Assembly (NCBI GenBank): GCA_947095585.1 | Contig: OX352765.1 | Coordinates: 91,968,965-92,032,964, forward strand | Direction: 5' to 3' | Source: Nephrocerus scutellatus | Lineage: Eukaryota; Arthropoda; Insecta; Diptera; Pipunculidae | DNA length: 64,000 nt | Shown here: positions 47,540 through 60,947 of the stretch, one piece after another | Layout of the letters: every line of letters begins with the position of its first letter | Position numbering within the stretch: position 1 is the stretch's first letter | Translations under genes and position numbers: made by a program | Notes under the pieces: generated by a model | Databases searched by the model: none | Seen by the model: the letters and a program-made list of their open reading frames with translations, nothing else | Told to the model about the DNA's origin: nothing

Positions 47540-48845
47540 TATGGATTATTATAGGAAATATTACAGAATAATTTAAGAATTAAAGTTTTTCGTAATGGAA
47601 CACAAAAGTCTCGGATTACATTCTCAAAAAACCTGGTTATATAGGATTTAATAACATCCATTACGTGGTCGAAGTCAATTGTAGATCGTGATTTGGAAAT
47701 CTTAATCGTGATCTTCACTAAAAATCACGTGATACTAAAAAATTAGTTGCCCAAAAATATTAACTTTACATATGTGGCTTTTGATTGAGCACCACTGTTG
47801 TTTGTGGATGCTTCTGCACTGTGTCACAAAAGTCGGTGAATTCCTAATACTCGACATGTGCATCCACACTGACTCTTCTCTCCTTTGCACACGCTCCTGG
47901 TTGACACCCTCTCCTTGTCACTCATTAAATGCATTAATGTAATTTTTTGGCAGGACCATTGTGCCCATAGGAATTATTTCGTGTGTTGTTTTGCTTTCCA
48001 TTCCATTATTCTTTTAATTCCAAGACACATTTGCCTGCTGCTGTTGCTGTTGCTGCCGCCGCAGGACAGGACTTCTTCTTCCAGCCTGACTGGTTGCTGC
48101 ACATGCATCATGATCGTCATCTTTATCGACATCATCGTGATGATGCTGTCCTGTTGGGTGCTTGATGATGGTGTTTGGCTGGATCTGGTTCTTGTGCAAA
48201 GTTGCATCTGCTGTTCTTCGTAAATTTTGGGTGCATTTTTTTTGTTGTTTGCCTTTACCTTTTACCAATGCCTTTGCCTAACTTAGATAGGCCATTATAA
48301 TGACGTAGAGATGATGGGTTGTGCGTTTTTCATCCGATGCCAGTTGGTTGGTATAGGATTGAATAATTGTTAGCGAGTGTTCGGGTTTGTTTTGGTGGCT
48401 TCTAATTTAAGGCCGCTTTTTACCTCGTTTTTTTAAAGAAAAGAATACATATTTTCAATGGGAATTGGGAACAGCTTATCCTCCTGTTGGTTTTGGGTCT
48501 TCTATACGGTGTAATTGCAAATACTTAAATAAATAGCGAATTGCTCAAATTAATGTGGGTATTCTGGCAAATAACTGATACACATTTTCTGATACATGTT
48601 TTCTAGAAAACTGCAAATAAAAAGCGGACTTAAAAGCAGACGGTACAGGAATTGCTTGCTTCCTTCAGGAAATTCTCTTTCTACTCAGTCTAGAATTATT
48701 AATTAACCCCTTCGATGATATTGAAACGTTTAAAACAATTAAAGACGTAATGTAAGTGCAGCTTATCTACACGTTTTGTTTATTTCAGAGATCGTTGAGG
48801 CGTACAAATCAAACTCTCTCTCTTTCTATGGAGCTTAACATATAC
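47540..48845. other. Non-coding stretch with a CTG microsatellite
   Basis: A CTG/CCG trinucleotide run lies at about 48034-48064. Overlapping frames around 47974-48223 are produced by this run. No gene recognised. Confidence 0.45.
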
Positions 48846-48849
48846 GTGG

Positions 48850-49225
48850 TTGTTCATGTTCCATTTGCAAAGAAGAGGGAAGAGTGAAAGCGTGAACTCA
48901 TATGAAAAGTTGAGATTGCTATCTTCAGCGAAGAAATGAATGTAGCAGACAGGAAAACGAGAAAGAGTGTCGGAGACATAACAGAACCTTGTGGAACGCC
49001 ATAAATGCTGGTGTTATTCGATTTGAAACCGTCCACTACTACGACCTGAATTGAACGGTCAGAAAGATAACTACTATTTCAATCGAGCATTGCGTTATTA
49101 ATTCCATGGGCACTAATTTTCGATACAAGAGCTTGGTGTCACATGCCTTGGAGAAATATCAAGTTCAACAACTTTGCTTTCACCAAATTTGTCAATAGAC
49201 TGATGATTCCACATTTCGGTGAGAT
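48850..49225 (-). mobile_element. Jockey-like RT fragment
   Basis: Minus-strand reading: 'ISKVFES.W' with 'ISAHGINNAML', 'LSDRSIQVVV', 'IYGVPQGSVMSPTLFLVF'. This is the palm region of a Jockey-clade RT, with frame shifts. Confidence 0.75.
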
Positions 49226-49259
49226 ATGCCATCAGATCGCCTGTAGAAAATTGGCTTCG

Positions 49260-49520
49260 AAAACCATGTGGATAGCTAATGATTTCTGATTGTCATATAG
49301 TCAGTTTGGCTCTAAGAAGGCATTTCAGTCATCCAAATTTGGTTCGGTTTTACATAGTCCAAAGCATACCAACTGGATCCAACAAATCTCTTGTTTGCAG
49401 TTTCAATCATATCAATCATTTTGTTGCAATTAGTCCTGGAAGGATTGATAATTGTACCATTATGTACCAAGCATAAGCCAAACATTACTAGGGTGCGACC
49501 CCTTTACGCGTGGGCAAATT
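49260..49520 (+). mobile_element. Jockey-like LINE 3' end, head to head with the RT fragment
   Basis: The end CCAAGCATAAGCCAAACATTACTAGGGTGCGACCCCTTTACGCGTGGGC plus A-run parallels the 3' UTR at 43660-43728. It lies in opposite orientation to the RT fragment just before it. Confidence 0.55.
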
Positions 49521-49839
49521 AAAAAAAATCCCTTGGTGAATTATGTTTGTGATCGTATTCGAAATTTCATCCACACAACACCTGAAGAATTTGTTGAGGC
49601 CATCCCAGTCGGATTGCTTGTGTAGCCACACTGTTCTTTTAGGAGTTATTCTTTTAACTACGAGCGGTTCGACAACGGGAAACTGACTGATACTACACAA
49701 TGGTTGGAAGGTGATGATACACTGACGGTGTATTTATCAGGACGAGACATAAGAAACAAATCAAAGGCATTAGCGTTGGAGTTCGTTTCAATTTTTGTTT
49801 TAAAGTCAATTATTTATTCCACATTTAAACATTCTTATA

Positions 49840-51500
49840 GTAGGGCTGGTCTACGTAGCGTAGGCTTGGCCGGCCTCACTGTCATGATCCATAAATCCTA
49901 CCGTAAAGGACTTTCCGAGCAGGATCCTCTTTGCTCATGCGAGCTAGGTGTCCTACAAACCGGAGCCTACCAAGCTTAATTCTCTTCACAATGTCGACAT
50001 CGCGGTAACGCTCGTAGATCTCATCAGTATAGAGTCTCCAGAATCGTCCTTCCTCATATACGGGGCCATCAATTCTCCATAAGACTTTTCTCTTGAACGC
50101 GGCTAAGTGGTCAGAATGCTTTTTTCTAAGCACCAAAGTCTCGGATCCGTATGTGAGTATTGGTATGACCATTGTATTATACACCAGCAGCTTTGATGTT
50201 ATGGTTAAATTCCTGGATTTGAATAGTCTTGACAGACAAAAGTCGGTTTGGTTGACTTTGAGGAATCGTGCGCGTATTTTTTTGTTCCTTGCTGTTATCG
50301 GCTGCTACAGTTGACCCGAGATATTTTAAGGATCGCATTACTTCAAATTCGCGCTCCACTATTCTAATTGCGGGACCAATGTTGGGTCAATAGGATCAGT
50401 TGTTGAGTTGCCTGATGGGATGAAGCCACACTGGTATGAACCAATGATGACTTTAGCGTATGGGGCTATCCTGTCTTGTAGGATAGGGGAGAAAATCGTA
50501 TACGCGGTACTCAACAACGTTATACCACGATAATTGCTGCATGTTGTGATATCTCCTTTTATGTATGGGGCACAGTTTTCTGGCATCGCTTCTTCCTCAC
50601 ATACTTGCACTATTATTTCATGAAATGCTTGGTGTATTGTGGGGCCTCCTATTTTAATCAGTTCCGCTGGGAACCCATCAGATCCCGGGGCCTTATCATT
50701 TTTGAGCCGATTTATCGCTCTGCTTACTTCGGTTATGCATGATAGCGGCAGAACAGTATGGTCTTCGGTCATTGCTGAAGCCTCCAATTGCTCTCTGTTC
50801 TAGTTAACGGACGGGATTCTTCTCTCAGGCTGCTTTCTTTCGCCGTTCATCTGTTATTTTCATATCTTCTGAGCTCTTTATATGTTGCATCGCTCGGTAC
50901 GCAACATTCTTACGTTCAGTTTCAAGATTACATTTGTAATCGAACCAGTCGTTCCGATCTCTACGACTACTGCCTACGATGGAGTCGGCAGTACTAATGA
51001 CAGTATTCTTAAGGCGTGTTCTACGCCTGATATATCTTCCTGCATTCAGGGCAATTCCTATCACTTGACCGTAGTTGTGTCTAGTCTCTTCTTTTCGAAG
51101 GCCAGCCGTGGCCTATCTGGTTGCGAGTGGCTCCGTTCAACTGATTCAAAGAATTCTTCTTTTTCATCATCGGGGGGATCCTCTGTAGGCGCGTTAACGT
51201 TTGTGAGACTTCTGTTTTTAAATCTGCCCCGCACGCGAAGGTTGCATAGCAGTTCATTTACTGATTTAAAGCCGATAACGGTGGGTTTCATTCATGCTGA
51301 CTATAAACCCCACCCTGAGCACATGATGTCTTGCATGACAGCTGTAATATATGTCATATTCTGATTTTTGTCCACCGCATCTCCTGAATTGCTATTATGT
51401 CAGCCTTATATTTGGACAGGGTATCGGCTAGCTAGCTCGAAACTCTATACAGTGAGCGTACGTTCCATGAGAAAATTCTCGCGTCTGGCGCGTGAAGCGT
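49840..51500 (-). mobile_element. LINE family B, longest copy
   Basis: In minus-strand order: the endonuclease part 'VIGFKSVNELLCNLRVRGRF' with 'NAPTEDPPDDEKEEFFESVE' (51061-51291), a middle part 'DRNDWFDYKCNLETERKN' (50825-51064), the RT part 'VSRAINRLKNDKAPGSDGFP' and 'CSNYRGITLLSTAYTIFS' (50359-50787), a deletion of the central RT, then the end 'LTYGSETLVLRKKHSDHLAA' and 'GHLARMSKEDPARKVLYGRI' (49882-50184). The catalytic YADD box is missing. It shows the order of the whole element and links the fragments at 22345 and 33067. Confidence 0.88.
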
Positions 51501-52848
51501 GGAAATAAGAAAATTCTTTCAAGTAGAGGCAATTCATTCCACATAACTATGTGCGGTTAAAGAAGTAATCTCTGAATTGGTTAGTACGTCCGAAGATAGG
51601 TTTATTGGTGGACTCCCGACCTCACAAACCAAAACCAAGACAAAAAAACAAAAACAGTCCAAGTTTATAGGAAAAACGAAGTTTTTTGTTACATTGGCTT
51701 GTTTATTAGTAAGCCTGCATGCCCGGTCGGTTTTCTTTGCGCTAATCGCAAGAGGAGACTGCGATGAAGCGTGTACCCAGAGTCTTCAAATAGTCTATGC
51801 ATTGAGATGAACTGGTGGATAGTTTATTTTTTTTTTTAATTTTATTTAAAAGTATAAGAAGCTTATACAGAAGTTTAAGTAAATTTCGTTCTTTTGCTTT
51901 TATAGTGTACCTTTTCTCCAGTCTTCTGACAGCTGAGCTCATCCTCCACATTTCCACAATAACTCCATTAATTGCTAACTGCATAGAGTAGAATTACTAA
52001 AAAAATCTCCTCAGCTCACGACGAGCTCACACTTAATTGAAAATCGAACATAAGCAGCTTATTAGGAACTGCAATTGCTTTTAGAAAATGCACGGGTCCT
52101 AAAAAGTAAGATTTAATTGCTCTATCAAAGTGAGCTGGAGGTATCTAACAATTCCAACTGTGATCTAATAAATCAAACTGCAACACCCTGCAAAATCTCC
52201 GAACATGAAGACCTTTTCAGGAGGGCCGCCCATTCAACAAGTTAAAGAATTGCTTTTCAGTATAGTGTGCGCGATTGATTCAATTATAGACAAGGAAGGA
52301 CATAAAGGACACTTTTGACAAAATTTATTAATACCGAACTGAAGAGAAAAAAAATAGGAGAACAACAATACGCATTGTGTGTATCTCCTAAATGCATTAC
52401 GCGCTCTGATTGTTCTCTGACTGATCGCCGAAAAAATTGTATTGCGATGATCGAAAACAATGAGCGTAACCTCCCTCCTACGAAATATCACCTCGCGCTC
52501 CTCGCCCAACCGATCATTCTTATCCTCATCATCTCTTTAGTACTTGTATCGGAATATCTGATCATCCGCATCGCTTATCCATTTCATTGCAAACAAACGC
52601 ACGCACATTGCACAACAAAACAAAAAACGCTCGGGACATTGAATTGAAAAATCGAAAGGCCTAAAAAATGACCATATGCACGGAAGACATTTGTGGAGAG
52701 CGAGTGAGAGGGTGAGTGGGAGATAGGCAGAGAGAAGAAGATAGATAGAAAAATACGAAGACTCCTCAAACAAAGGATCAAGGAAGACCACATAAAAAAT
52801 GCGTGCATCTGTCGCAGGATATTCTTCTGCAATGAAGAATAATAAAAA

Positions 52849-52879
<31 letters not shown>

Positions 52880-54415
52880 AAGAAATACAACAACAACAAC
52901 ATCACCACCATCCACCATCCAGCATACACCAACACCGACCGATCGACTCGAAGACGCTCATTGCAACACACCGGCGACGCAGTGATGATGGCTTGGCTGT
53001 TTCCTTTTTGCTGAAATGTACTTGATTCGTAAGGACACAAAGGACTCAGGACGTCGAATTCCTTCGATTGTCGACGACGACGACGACGGAGAATCTCTCG
53101 ATAATAATTCGTTCGTTTCAACTGCGACTGTACTACGGTCGTTCGATTGTACCAGTAGGTAGGACGCAGAGACGCTTCTTAAAACTGACTGCTTCTTGAC
53201 TGTGGTGTGTAGGAGCGCTGTAAAAAGTGTAACATCTGCTGCATGGCATCTTTGTCCGTTTGAATTTTTTTTCTTCACATTTTCATTTTTTTCTTCTCTT
53301 TAAATCCACACCAGAGGATGCGAATGACGGATGCGGCCGGATCTGCGATTGTTAAGCGTGCGCGCATATGCAAGACGTTTCATGCTGATTATGTAAATAC
53401 GAGTACGAAGGATGGTACGAGTAGAGGAGGTATAAGCATCATCGCAGCAAATAAACACAAACAGAGCGTTTACCGGACTGCTTGAAAGTCCTCTTCAAGA
53501 GGCCAAAACCAAATGTAAATAAACAACAATCAGCGTTTGTTATATTTTTCAAGTGCCTGATGGTGTTCAGCATCGTTTTGGTCCTTAGTCATGAACAGCA
53601 CGGACGCCGTGTCTTAAGCGATCAGCCAGCCGTTCATTGATTCTATTTTTGCGCATAGAAGGACATCATCTCGTATCACATCACAAGGCACAACCTGGTA
53701 TCATTTCACAGAACGGAAATTCTATTTATTATTTGTGTATATTTATGTAGATTTGTGATTTTTATGATTTTTGGGCGGTTTTTGTTGGCAGGATGGGACG
53801 TGGACGTTGTCTCTAGCACGCGACTGCCACACAGATAGCAGCTTACATGCTAAGTGCTTTTGGTAATGCATCCTTTGTGTATATGAAATATGAGAGGGGG
53901 CAGAGTGCACTGATGGACATACGACCGTCGACGATGTAGGAGTACGACAAAAGCAAACATACGGTGATAGGTGCGGTCATCTCGAAGGGAGAGACGCACG
54001 TGAAACTGGAAACTTTATGACGCCGGCCCCGTTTTCTCCTAAAATTTACACTCTAAGTACCTTTTCGTTACTCTATATTCTATATTCGTTTTGAATTTCA
54101 TAAAAAAACAAAAACAAAAAAAAACCCAAAAAATCCAGTTTTTTGACTTCCAAGAAGCACTCCTATATTAAGAAAAACTCTTTCTTCTTTCTTCCAACCA
54201 ACAGTTCCGAGTTTCTCGGCTATACGAGTACGTTAAGTTAGATGCAGTTTGTTTGACATTTCAACTCGTCTACCCATGGAAGATGAGGTAGTGCCTCCTG
54301 ATGAGGAAGGAATCTCATATAGAAGATGATGCATTCACTAGGACAGACTAGGAAGTAAATTAAGTAAACTATTAAGACGAACGGAAGCAGCTTTCGGATC
54401 ACAGGATCACCCAAC
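51501..54415. other. Non-coding stretch with trinucleotide repeats
   Basis: An AAG repeat at 52851-52884 and a GAC repeat at about 53075-53094 create apparent Lys-rich and Asp-rich frames on both strands. The rest has no gene I can name. It might contain 5' exons of a gene outside the window, but I see no support. Confidence 0.45.
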
Positions 54416-54419
54416 TAAT

Positions 54420-55310
54420 TTCGTACTTAAACTTTGTGTAAAATTTGTGGATCTAGATACTCAAATTACAGCATTAAAGCTTCAGGAGCTTCAAAGAATT
54501 GCCTGACTCGGTAGCACGGATGCCTTCTTCTAATGCTGTCGTAGGGAAGCTATTGTTATGTCCCCGATTCTTTTTGTGAAATGCACTAGAACGGTTTTGG
54601 AGGGATTGATGGAAAGTCCTTCTCTGCTGCACCATTCTAAAACGTGTAATGATGCACCTTTCATGAGACATTTGAAATGGTCGTGCTGTGCTTACCACTA
54701 ATCAAAATCGCTAAGCCATCACCATAATCAATAGCATTGTAGGCTGATCAGTGTAGATCGGCTAGAAGTTTGTCGATGACTACTGACCACTGAAGGGGAG
54801 AAAGTACTCCTCTTTGGGGACAACCCTAAACTGCGGTCACCGACACAGACACCACTCCTGTGGAGGAACTAAAAACTCGACTTTCAAGTATGGCCCTTAT
54901 CCATTGGTTGGTTGAGTTCTCGATACCTCTGCTACTGATTTCTCTTGCTATTGAGTCGAAGCCAGTGTTATCGAAAGTACCCTCAATGTCAAGGAATGCA
55001 CACAGTAGAGCTATTTCTTTGGAACGAAAAGTTTCTTCTACCTTCTTTACTCGATAGTGCAGGGCCCCGTCTGTGCTTTTATCTTTTGTCAGCTGGATAG
55101 ATACGTCGCATACAAACTTACCCCTTTTACAAACAGGGGTAAACGTATCAATCCAGTCTCTGATATGAACATCAATGAGTCTCTGTTTTGTTTTGTTTGA
55201 CACTCACTTGTCCTATTGCCTGGCTTAGGGATAAATATTACGTTTACCTTTCTCCTGGTATTCGAAATGTAACTCCAGTTGTAGCTGGCTCTAAATAAAG
55301 CAATCATACA
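54420..55310 (-). mobile_element. LINE family E (R1/Jockey-like) reverse-transcriptase fragment
   Basis: Minus strand: 'RKVNVIFIPKPGNR' (55089-55307), then 'LIDVHIRDWIDT', 'SKEIALLCAFLDIEGTFDNT', 'SIAREISSRGIEN' and 'WIRAILESRV' (54826-55203), and then in shifted frames a decayed 'GCPQ.GVLSPL.W' and the YADD area ('IDYGDGLAIL'). The active-site box is altered. Dead copy. Confidence 0.85.
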
Positions 55311-56384
55311 ACCAGCAATCAGCAGGATGAGATTAATGCGATGCGATTACTGCCGGGGGCTTTGAATTGTTTAAAGGAGCCTACGGGCCGTTTTACCTTA
55401 ACTGATGATTTTACCGGATAAACCATTTATCCTGCTAGCAGTGCAGATCCTATGGTCAGAAGTAAATATTAGGGTAAGTGTGTGATACATTAGTAGACGA
55501 ATCACGGAAATGAACTTGAAGTAACGTTCTAATTGTGTCCTCACGGTCCAACATGTAGGTAACATCGGGCTTTTTTTTATTAAACCTTATTAAACCTACA
55601 CAATTTGCCGGATCCTTGTCGAATGCCTAATGGGCTTATGTTGCAATGTTTTCGCAGCATTTCCTCCATTAAGCTCGTTTGGATGTTCTCAGTTCTGAGT
55701 TATACTCCGTCAGGGCGTCCTAGCTATTCTCTTAGCCAAGTTGAAGAGCTTTCTAACGTTTTTCCTAAGTATGGCCAGCCGAGCATTTCAGCAGGGAGCC
55801 TTACATTTAATCAGACTGGTTTTGGGGATACAGCTGCCTTAATAGGCTTACCTCCTATCACCATTTAACTGATATGCTGCTTCATCTAGCTGCCCTATGG
55901 ACTCGATAGGTATAGTCCTTGGAATTGGGATCGTATCGGGAAGAAGTATGTGCCAAATTACCGGGAAGGTCATACCTGATATGTTAATGTTGAGACAACG
56001 TGGCTTCATCGGACACATGCCACTAAGAACATACTATCCTTCATCAGGTGGTACGTCTCTTGATACAATAGATCTTTTTAGGTCGCAGTGTCAGCCATGT
56101 GGGCAAGGGGCAATAGAAAAAATTACACCATTAGGTCTCCCGTGGACTGTGTATTCGAAACGGCGTACTCATGCGCTAATTGGAGCTCGCTGGATAGTGG
56201 TGATGTTCTTCCCTCACTGTGTTGTTGTTGACAACCACTCTATACTTACCTACCTAGAGGTATGGAAAAGACTAACCGTGTTGTTTCAAAAGGGAACCTG
56301 GGAAGAGAAACGGATCCCGACAAGACTGCAACATGCACAGACCGATTAATCCTTTCACGCAAGTGAATCCAATTCCTATGGAAT
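55311..56384. other. Unassigned stretch with longer open frames
   Basis: Plus-strand frames at 55605-55868 and 55897-56349 are moderately long but match nothing I know. Their position between LINE E and the repeat locus suggests transposon remains. Confidence 0.35.
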
Positions 56385-56705
56385 TCGGTATGGCCTTTTG
56401 GGTGTCTTTTGGGGATCTTTTGAAGTTATTTTAGGGGTCTTTTGAGGGTCTTTGGAAAGTTTTTTTGGTTGCTTTTGAGGGTCTTTTGGGGGTCTTTTTT
56501 GATCTTTTAAGGGTCTTTTGGGTTTTTCGGTGTCGTTTGAGAGTCCTTTTTAGGTCTTTGCGGGTATTTTGGGGGGTTTTTTAGAGTCTTTTGAAGAGTC
56601 TTTTGAGCGTCTTTCGGTGGTCTTTTCGAAAGTCATTTGGCGGTTTTCAGGTGTTTTTTGATGGTCTTTTGGGGTCTTTTATGGGTCCCTTGAGGGTTTT
56701 CTTGC
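56385..56705 (-). repeat. Locus of AAGACC-type minisatellite, opposite orientation
   Basis: On the plus strand a series of GGTCTTTTGGG, GAGGGTCTTTTG and TTTTGAGGGTC words; its complement is the same word family as 39290-40450. No fixed period. Confidence 0.75.
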
Positions 56706-58385
56706 CCCAAAACATCAAGAAGTTTCACTTACACCGCGCGTAAAGGTTACACGCACTGTTTTTTTTTTATAGATATATTACTCAATGAAGCTGCCAACAC
56801 AGACTAATAAGACCCAAACGGAATTTGGAGATTATAATCCATCTATCTGCAATTCTTATTATAATATACAGAACCACTATCTTTGACAGCATACAACCAA
56901 TTCCGTCTACAGCAGGCGGTGGAGAAATGGTAACTAGAAAGAGTGGGAAGTCAGTTAAAAAAAAGAATATTTGAAAAGTTTTTTTTAGAACTAAACGTAG
57001 GACACCATTTATAGCTAAAATTACTCTTCAATACTACTCGACTGTACTTTTTGTTGAGTTTTCGTTTCTTTTAATAGCTGGGTAACTTGTTTGTGATTAA
57101 TGCAGATTTACAAGATATAATTATATATCACTATTAGGTTATATCAATAGGCCTAGAAGGCGTATTGCGCTGTGTCGGACCATAAAGTGGTAATGCATAG
57201 TTTTTACCCGGCACAAACCCTTCCCAACCAATCTCTTCTAATCGATTACTTGATATGAATTTTGTGTCAGTAACTAATGAAGGGGGCGTGGTAGAATTTT
57301 TCAACCACATTGCCAAACAGGTATTAACTGGTTCTTATTATCTATAATATTAATAATCTACTGGCTATCATTGCCGAGTGGATCAGGTGCTTAACATTTA
57401 CTACAGAAATGCAGATCAGTTTGTGATGATAAAAAATGGAAGGTCAACAAAAAAATCCATCCACTTAATTCTTCTGCGATCCGATACAACACACTGAGAA
57501 AGTGTTATCGCCTAATGAATTCCACCTCTAATGACATCAGGATCTTCATATCCTGAGGCTAAGAAGATCTCTATCCACACAGGCAGCGCATGCTGACGAT
57601 GCGATCCTCACTCGCAATTATTCTTGTGAAGATAATCGCACCGGCATTGAAAGGCTAACGTTAATGAACATCACAACTATTGACGAGTAAGGAGCCAGCG
57701 GATAAAGATATGAAACCAACGAAAGATAAGATTTATGATGAAATTAATTAATGAGTTTTCGAGCCTCGGAATGCGTAGTCACTTTGTGATTTTTGTTTGT
57801 CGTGGTGAATTTTGAGCCGTGGCACTATTTTGACTTACAATTTACAGCTTGCCACATCGATTTTGGGTCAATCGATCACTGAATGATGATGACTATTCTC
57901 ACATCTATTGCATTACGAAGAATGCAAATGGTTGTCAAGCACGTGATGAGATGATCGCATAATAAATATATAAAACTGAGCCAGCCAGGTGATTGAACGG
58001 ATTAGACATTAAAGCAAAGGATTGCAGCTTGAGAATTACGCTTTTATTGTTGGTTGATCGAAAGGGATTTAATAATTTAATGGTTCAATGATTTCCCTGA
58101 AATTCCAGCAGGCTGAGCAGCTGTGGATCAGATCCACCACAAAAGTACGGCTGTAATATTAGTTCTGCCAGAGGGATTCGGTGAAGATTACAAGACTTAG
58201 AGTTTTCCGAAATTCTTGCAATTGCGAGGTTTTACCCATTGAGAACTTTAAGGATAGTAATAGTCGAGTGGCGATCTAAAGATGCTCAGTGAAAGCTAAA
58301 CTAGTCATTCATGGAAGTCAGTTCATCTGGATATCAATGATGGTCAGATTTATCCCCAAACCAGAGATGCATTGAAACAAAATAT
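56706..58385. other. Non-coding stretch
   Basis: No recognisable gene or element. Confidence 0.4.
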
Positions 58386-58389
58386 TTTC

Positions 58390-58645
58390 ACAATCAAAGG
58401 CAAATTTCAGTGAAAATCTGTTTTCTTTTGTCAAAGATGTTTGTCATATAGAATATGGTAGGAATAGTCATGAAAAGACCACGTCCATGCGGAAATAAAA
58501 AAACACACGAAGGGTTGAATTCCTGTACCGGCTGGATCTTATACGGATGTAGGCCAGGACCTTTGCGCAAAATTTGCCACGTAATGGACAACCAGCCACC
58601 GATGACGAATCGATAAATTTGGATCTTCCAACACACCTTCATTTA
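58390..58645 (-). mobile_element. Mariner-superfamily fragment, second family
   Basis: Minus strand: 'ITWQILRKGPGLHPYKIQPV' followed by 'QEFNPSCVF', the end of the second helix-turn-helix and the linker of the family represented at 37990-38640. Only this part remains. Confidence 0.7.
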
Positions 58646-58719
58646 CAGCGGCAATCTTCTCTTCAGTGCACCCTTTCCTACGGCGTGTTGGAGTTATTGC
58701 ACCATTTAGAGAGTATGTT

Positions 58720-59060
58720 GTACAAAATGCGAGATAGGTGCATTGTTTGGGCTCCCACAGGGTTCCTTCTAGTCCGGATCGTTTGTTTCGCAGCAGTTAA
58801 CTCATGAGAACCGTATGATATGGACATGGTCAGAGAATGCCGCACAGACTCAGAGTTCGCTTGGGTTTCCACAGGTTTCCTTCTAGTCCCACTCATTTTA
58901 GCAGCATTCGCTGAGAAGAATGTCATTTTACCCCGCCGACAGCTTCCATTTCCTACAGTCCTAATTTCCTAGGTCTTCTTTACTCATCTACAATGCCCTG
59001 TTAGGAACCCTGTAATGATTCTTACATTACTTCTGCATCGTTGTCTTCTATATGGAAGTG
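58720..59060 (+). repeat. Pair of short repeats and a Jockey-like remnant
   Basis: CACAGGGTTCCTTCTAGTCC (about 58757) and CACAGGTTTCCTTCTAGTCC (about 58871) form a direct repeat 114 bp apart. The following part parallels 42295-42460. Confidence 0.45.
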
Positions 59061-59099
59061 TCATGTCAAACAGTATAGACACACTTTGTTGTTGTCATT

Positions 59100-60160
59100 A
59101 TGAAGTCTGTTCAGTTGGGCACTGCATTCCGCCACTAGTCTTGATGTTATGTGAAAAAGCTTTCGATGGCGTTTGGACAAACGGGCTACTGTAAAAACTT
59201 ATTAGTTTTGGTTTCCCCAATTATATTGTGCAAATAATTAAAAAAAATTTTTTTAACATGGTCTTTTTTCTACAGGTGTACGGCAGGAAAAGGATTAAAT
59301 CCGGAGTTCCTCAAGGTTCAAGACTTGGACCAGTCCTGTTAAGCATTTTCACGGCGGAGCAACCCACCAATATAGCCGGAACAAGGACCATGCTTTTCGC
59401 GGATGACTCCATCACGTATTTCATTTTCCGCTCTCATGAGATAGCTGCCCTAAGAGTGGATGTACACCTCCGAAATTTTTGGGACTACTATCTGAAGTGA
59501 GGAGTAAAGTTCAACGCCAACAAAATGGAACTCATCTGCTTCCGAGTACCAGTAACCAAAACATGGATAAGAAATTTCGCAAGCCTGTGTAGAGGCTTAA
59601 AAATCACCCTTCCGGACAACACGACAATAAACACCTAGTGACTAATTACCTGTGAATCAACCTTACCGAGAGGCCCAAGTTTAACTCGCACATCGATCAA
59701 ACAATGATCATTCATTTGGTGCACCCGCTTCTTAGAAGACGAAACGGACTGTCCAACAACACCAGGCTGCTCATCTACAAGCAGCTTATCAGGCCAGTGA
59801 TAACCTTTGGCTATGGTTGACCGTCTTACCAACAACGATGAAGAAGATCTCTCTATTTGAAAGGAGGGTACTTAGGATCTGTACAGTACTCTGGAGGATG
59901 CCAAACAGCTACAAGTTTGTGTCGCCTACAAGGCTCTACGAAGCAGCAGGTCTGCTGCCAATAACCAACCACTTGTTCCAATTCGTTGACGGGTTGGAAA
60001 CACGTCCAAGTTCTGAGATGCAAGGACTCAGAATCGAGAAAATTGGGCCAAGTCACCGGTACATACACATCAGAGGAATTACAGATGCTAGATTCGATGA
60101 CATCTTTAACAATCAAGACGTCTCCTTCTACGAGAAGGCCAGCATGGCATGGAGATAATA
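59100..60160 (+). mobile_element. Jockey-clade LINE reverse-transcriptase and C-terminal fragment
   Basis: Broken frames give 'EKAFDGVWTNGLL' (about 59155), 'SFGFPNYIVQIIK' (59202-59240), 'IKSGVPQGSRLGPVLLSIFT' (59294-59353), 'TMLFADDSITYF' (about 59388-59424, the active-site box intact) and 'KFNANKMELICFR' (59508-59548). The C-terminal end follows with 'FERRVLRICTVLWRMPNSYKF' style and 'IRGITDARFDDIF' near 60080. The thumb has several frame changes. Confidence 0.88.
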
Positions 60161-60234
60161 CTCTTCTTTGCCATGTTGACCATAATTGATCAAGACCCCA
60201 AATATGGTCTCCTCTGTTCTTGTACGTACATCCA

Positions 60235-60450
60235 GCTAATGGTTGTGCTGTATACTTCGTTTATCTCTAGAACACTCCTTATTGCATCACGAGATGTATT
60301 ATCGAAGGTCTACGAAGGCGGATAGGGCGATTACTTTGTTGGCAAGAGATTCCTGGATGCTCTTGACAGTTACCACATTGCGGTCTCACTGGATCTGCCT
60401 TCTCTGTATGAATGCTGACTGGAGCATGGCGAGTAAAGGAAACTTTTCCT
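60235..60450 (-). mobile_element. Possible LINE family E RT fragment
   Basis: A minus-strand reading gives 'VIALSAFVDLR' and 'IRSVLEINEV' separated by a frame change, resembling the 'iALcAFlDiEGtFDNT..' segment of 54826-55203. Short and uncertain. Confidence 0.4.
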
Positions 60451-60866
60451 AATGCAACTGACTTTAAGTAATCATAAATCGAGATTGTAGTGAAAGAATA
60501 TCAATAAAAATGAGCCTTTCATAATAAGCTGGAACCTTATCACTAATAAATGTAAAGTGGTAAGTTAATTGTAAATTAAATAAATAATAAAGGACATATG
60601 TGGCTTCCTTGTGGGATACCAGATATTGAATAGAATAGAGTAGAAGAGTCTTTTTTTTGGGAAGATTCATTTAGAATGAGTTGAGCTAATTTTAACTACT
60701 TGTCGACTATAGGATAACTACTTAAAGATCAATTTTAGCAAATTTCCATTAAAAGCCCATTGACATATTAAGCTGATCAATAACTTGATTTTATATTCTT
60801 TTTTCTATGCTTACAATGTATGCTGATCAAAAGATATCCTACTATGCACTATACTACTCGTCAGTC

Positions 60867-60947
60867 TAATAATATTCGGCGTGACAGACCGTTACGGTCC
60901 GAGGGCTAGCTTCTCGCGACCATTTGTGTTGTGCATGTGCATGCACA
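60867..60947 (-). mobile_element. tRNA-derived SINE, copy 3 (3' end only)
   Basis: AATAATATTCGGCG-GACAGACC, then CTAGCTTCTC-CGACCATTTGTGTTGTGCATG, match 46441-46500 in the same orientation. This copy has about 16 extra bases holding the palindrome GACCGTTACGGTC. The tRNA-like head is missing. Confidence 0.75.

Noticed and set aside
47885..48223. Hydrophobic frame that could be a membrane protein
   Set aside because: Generated by a CTG repeat; overlapping frames on both strands are equally open.
52537..53121. Long minus-strand frame with a Phe run, and a Lys-run frame on plus
   Set aside because: Both arise from an AAG microsatellite; no conserved protein.
55605..56349. Two consecutive open frames as a possible gene
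   Set aside because: No recognisable domain, no splice support and a transposon-rich setting; left as unassigned.
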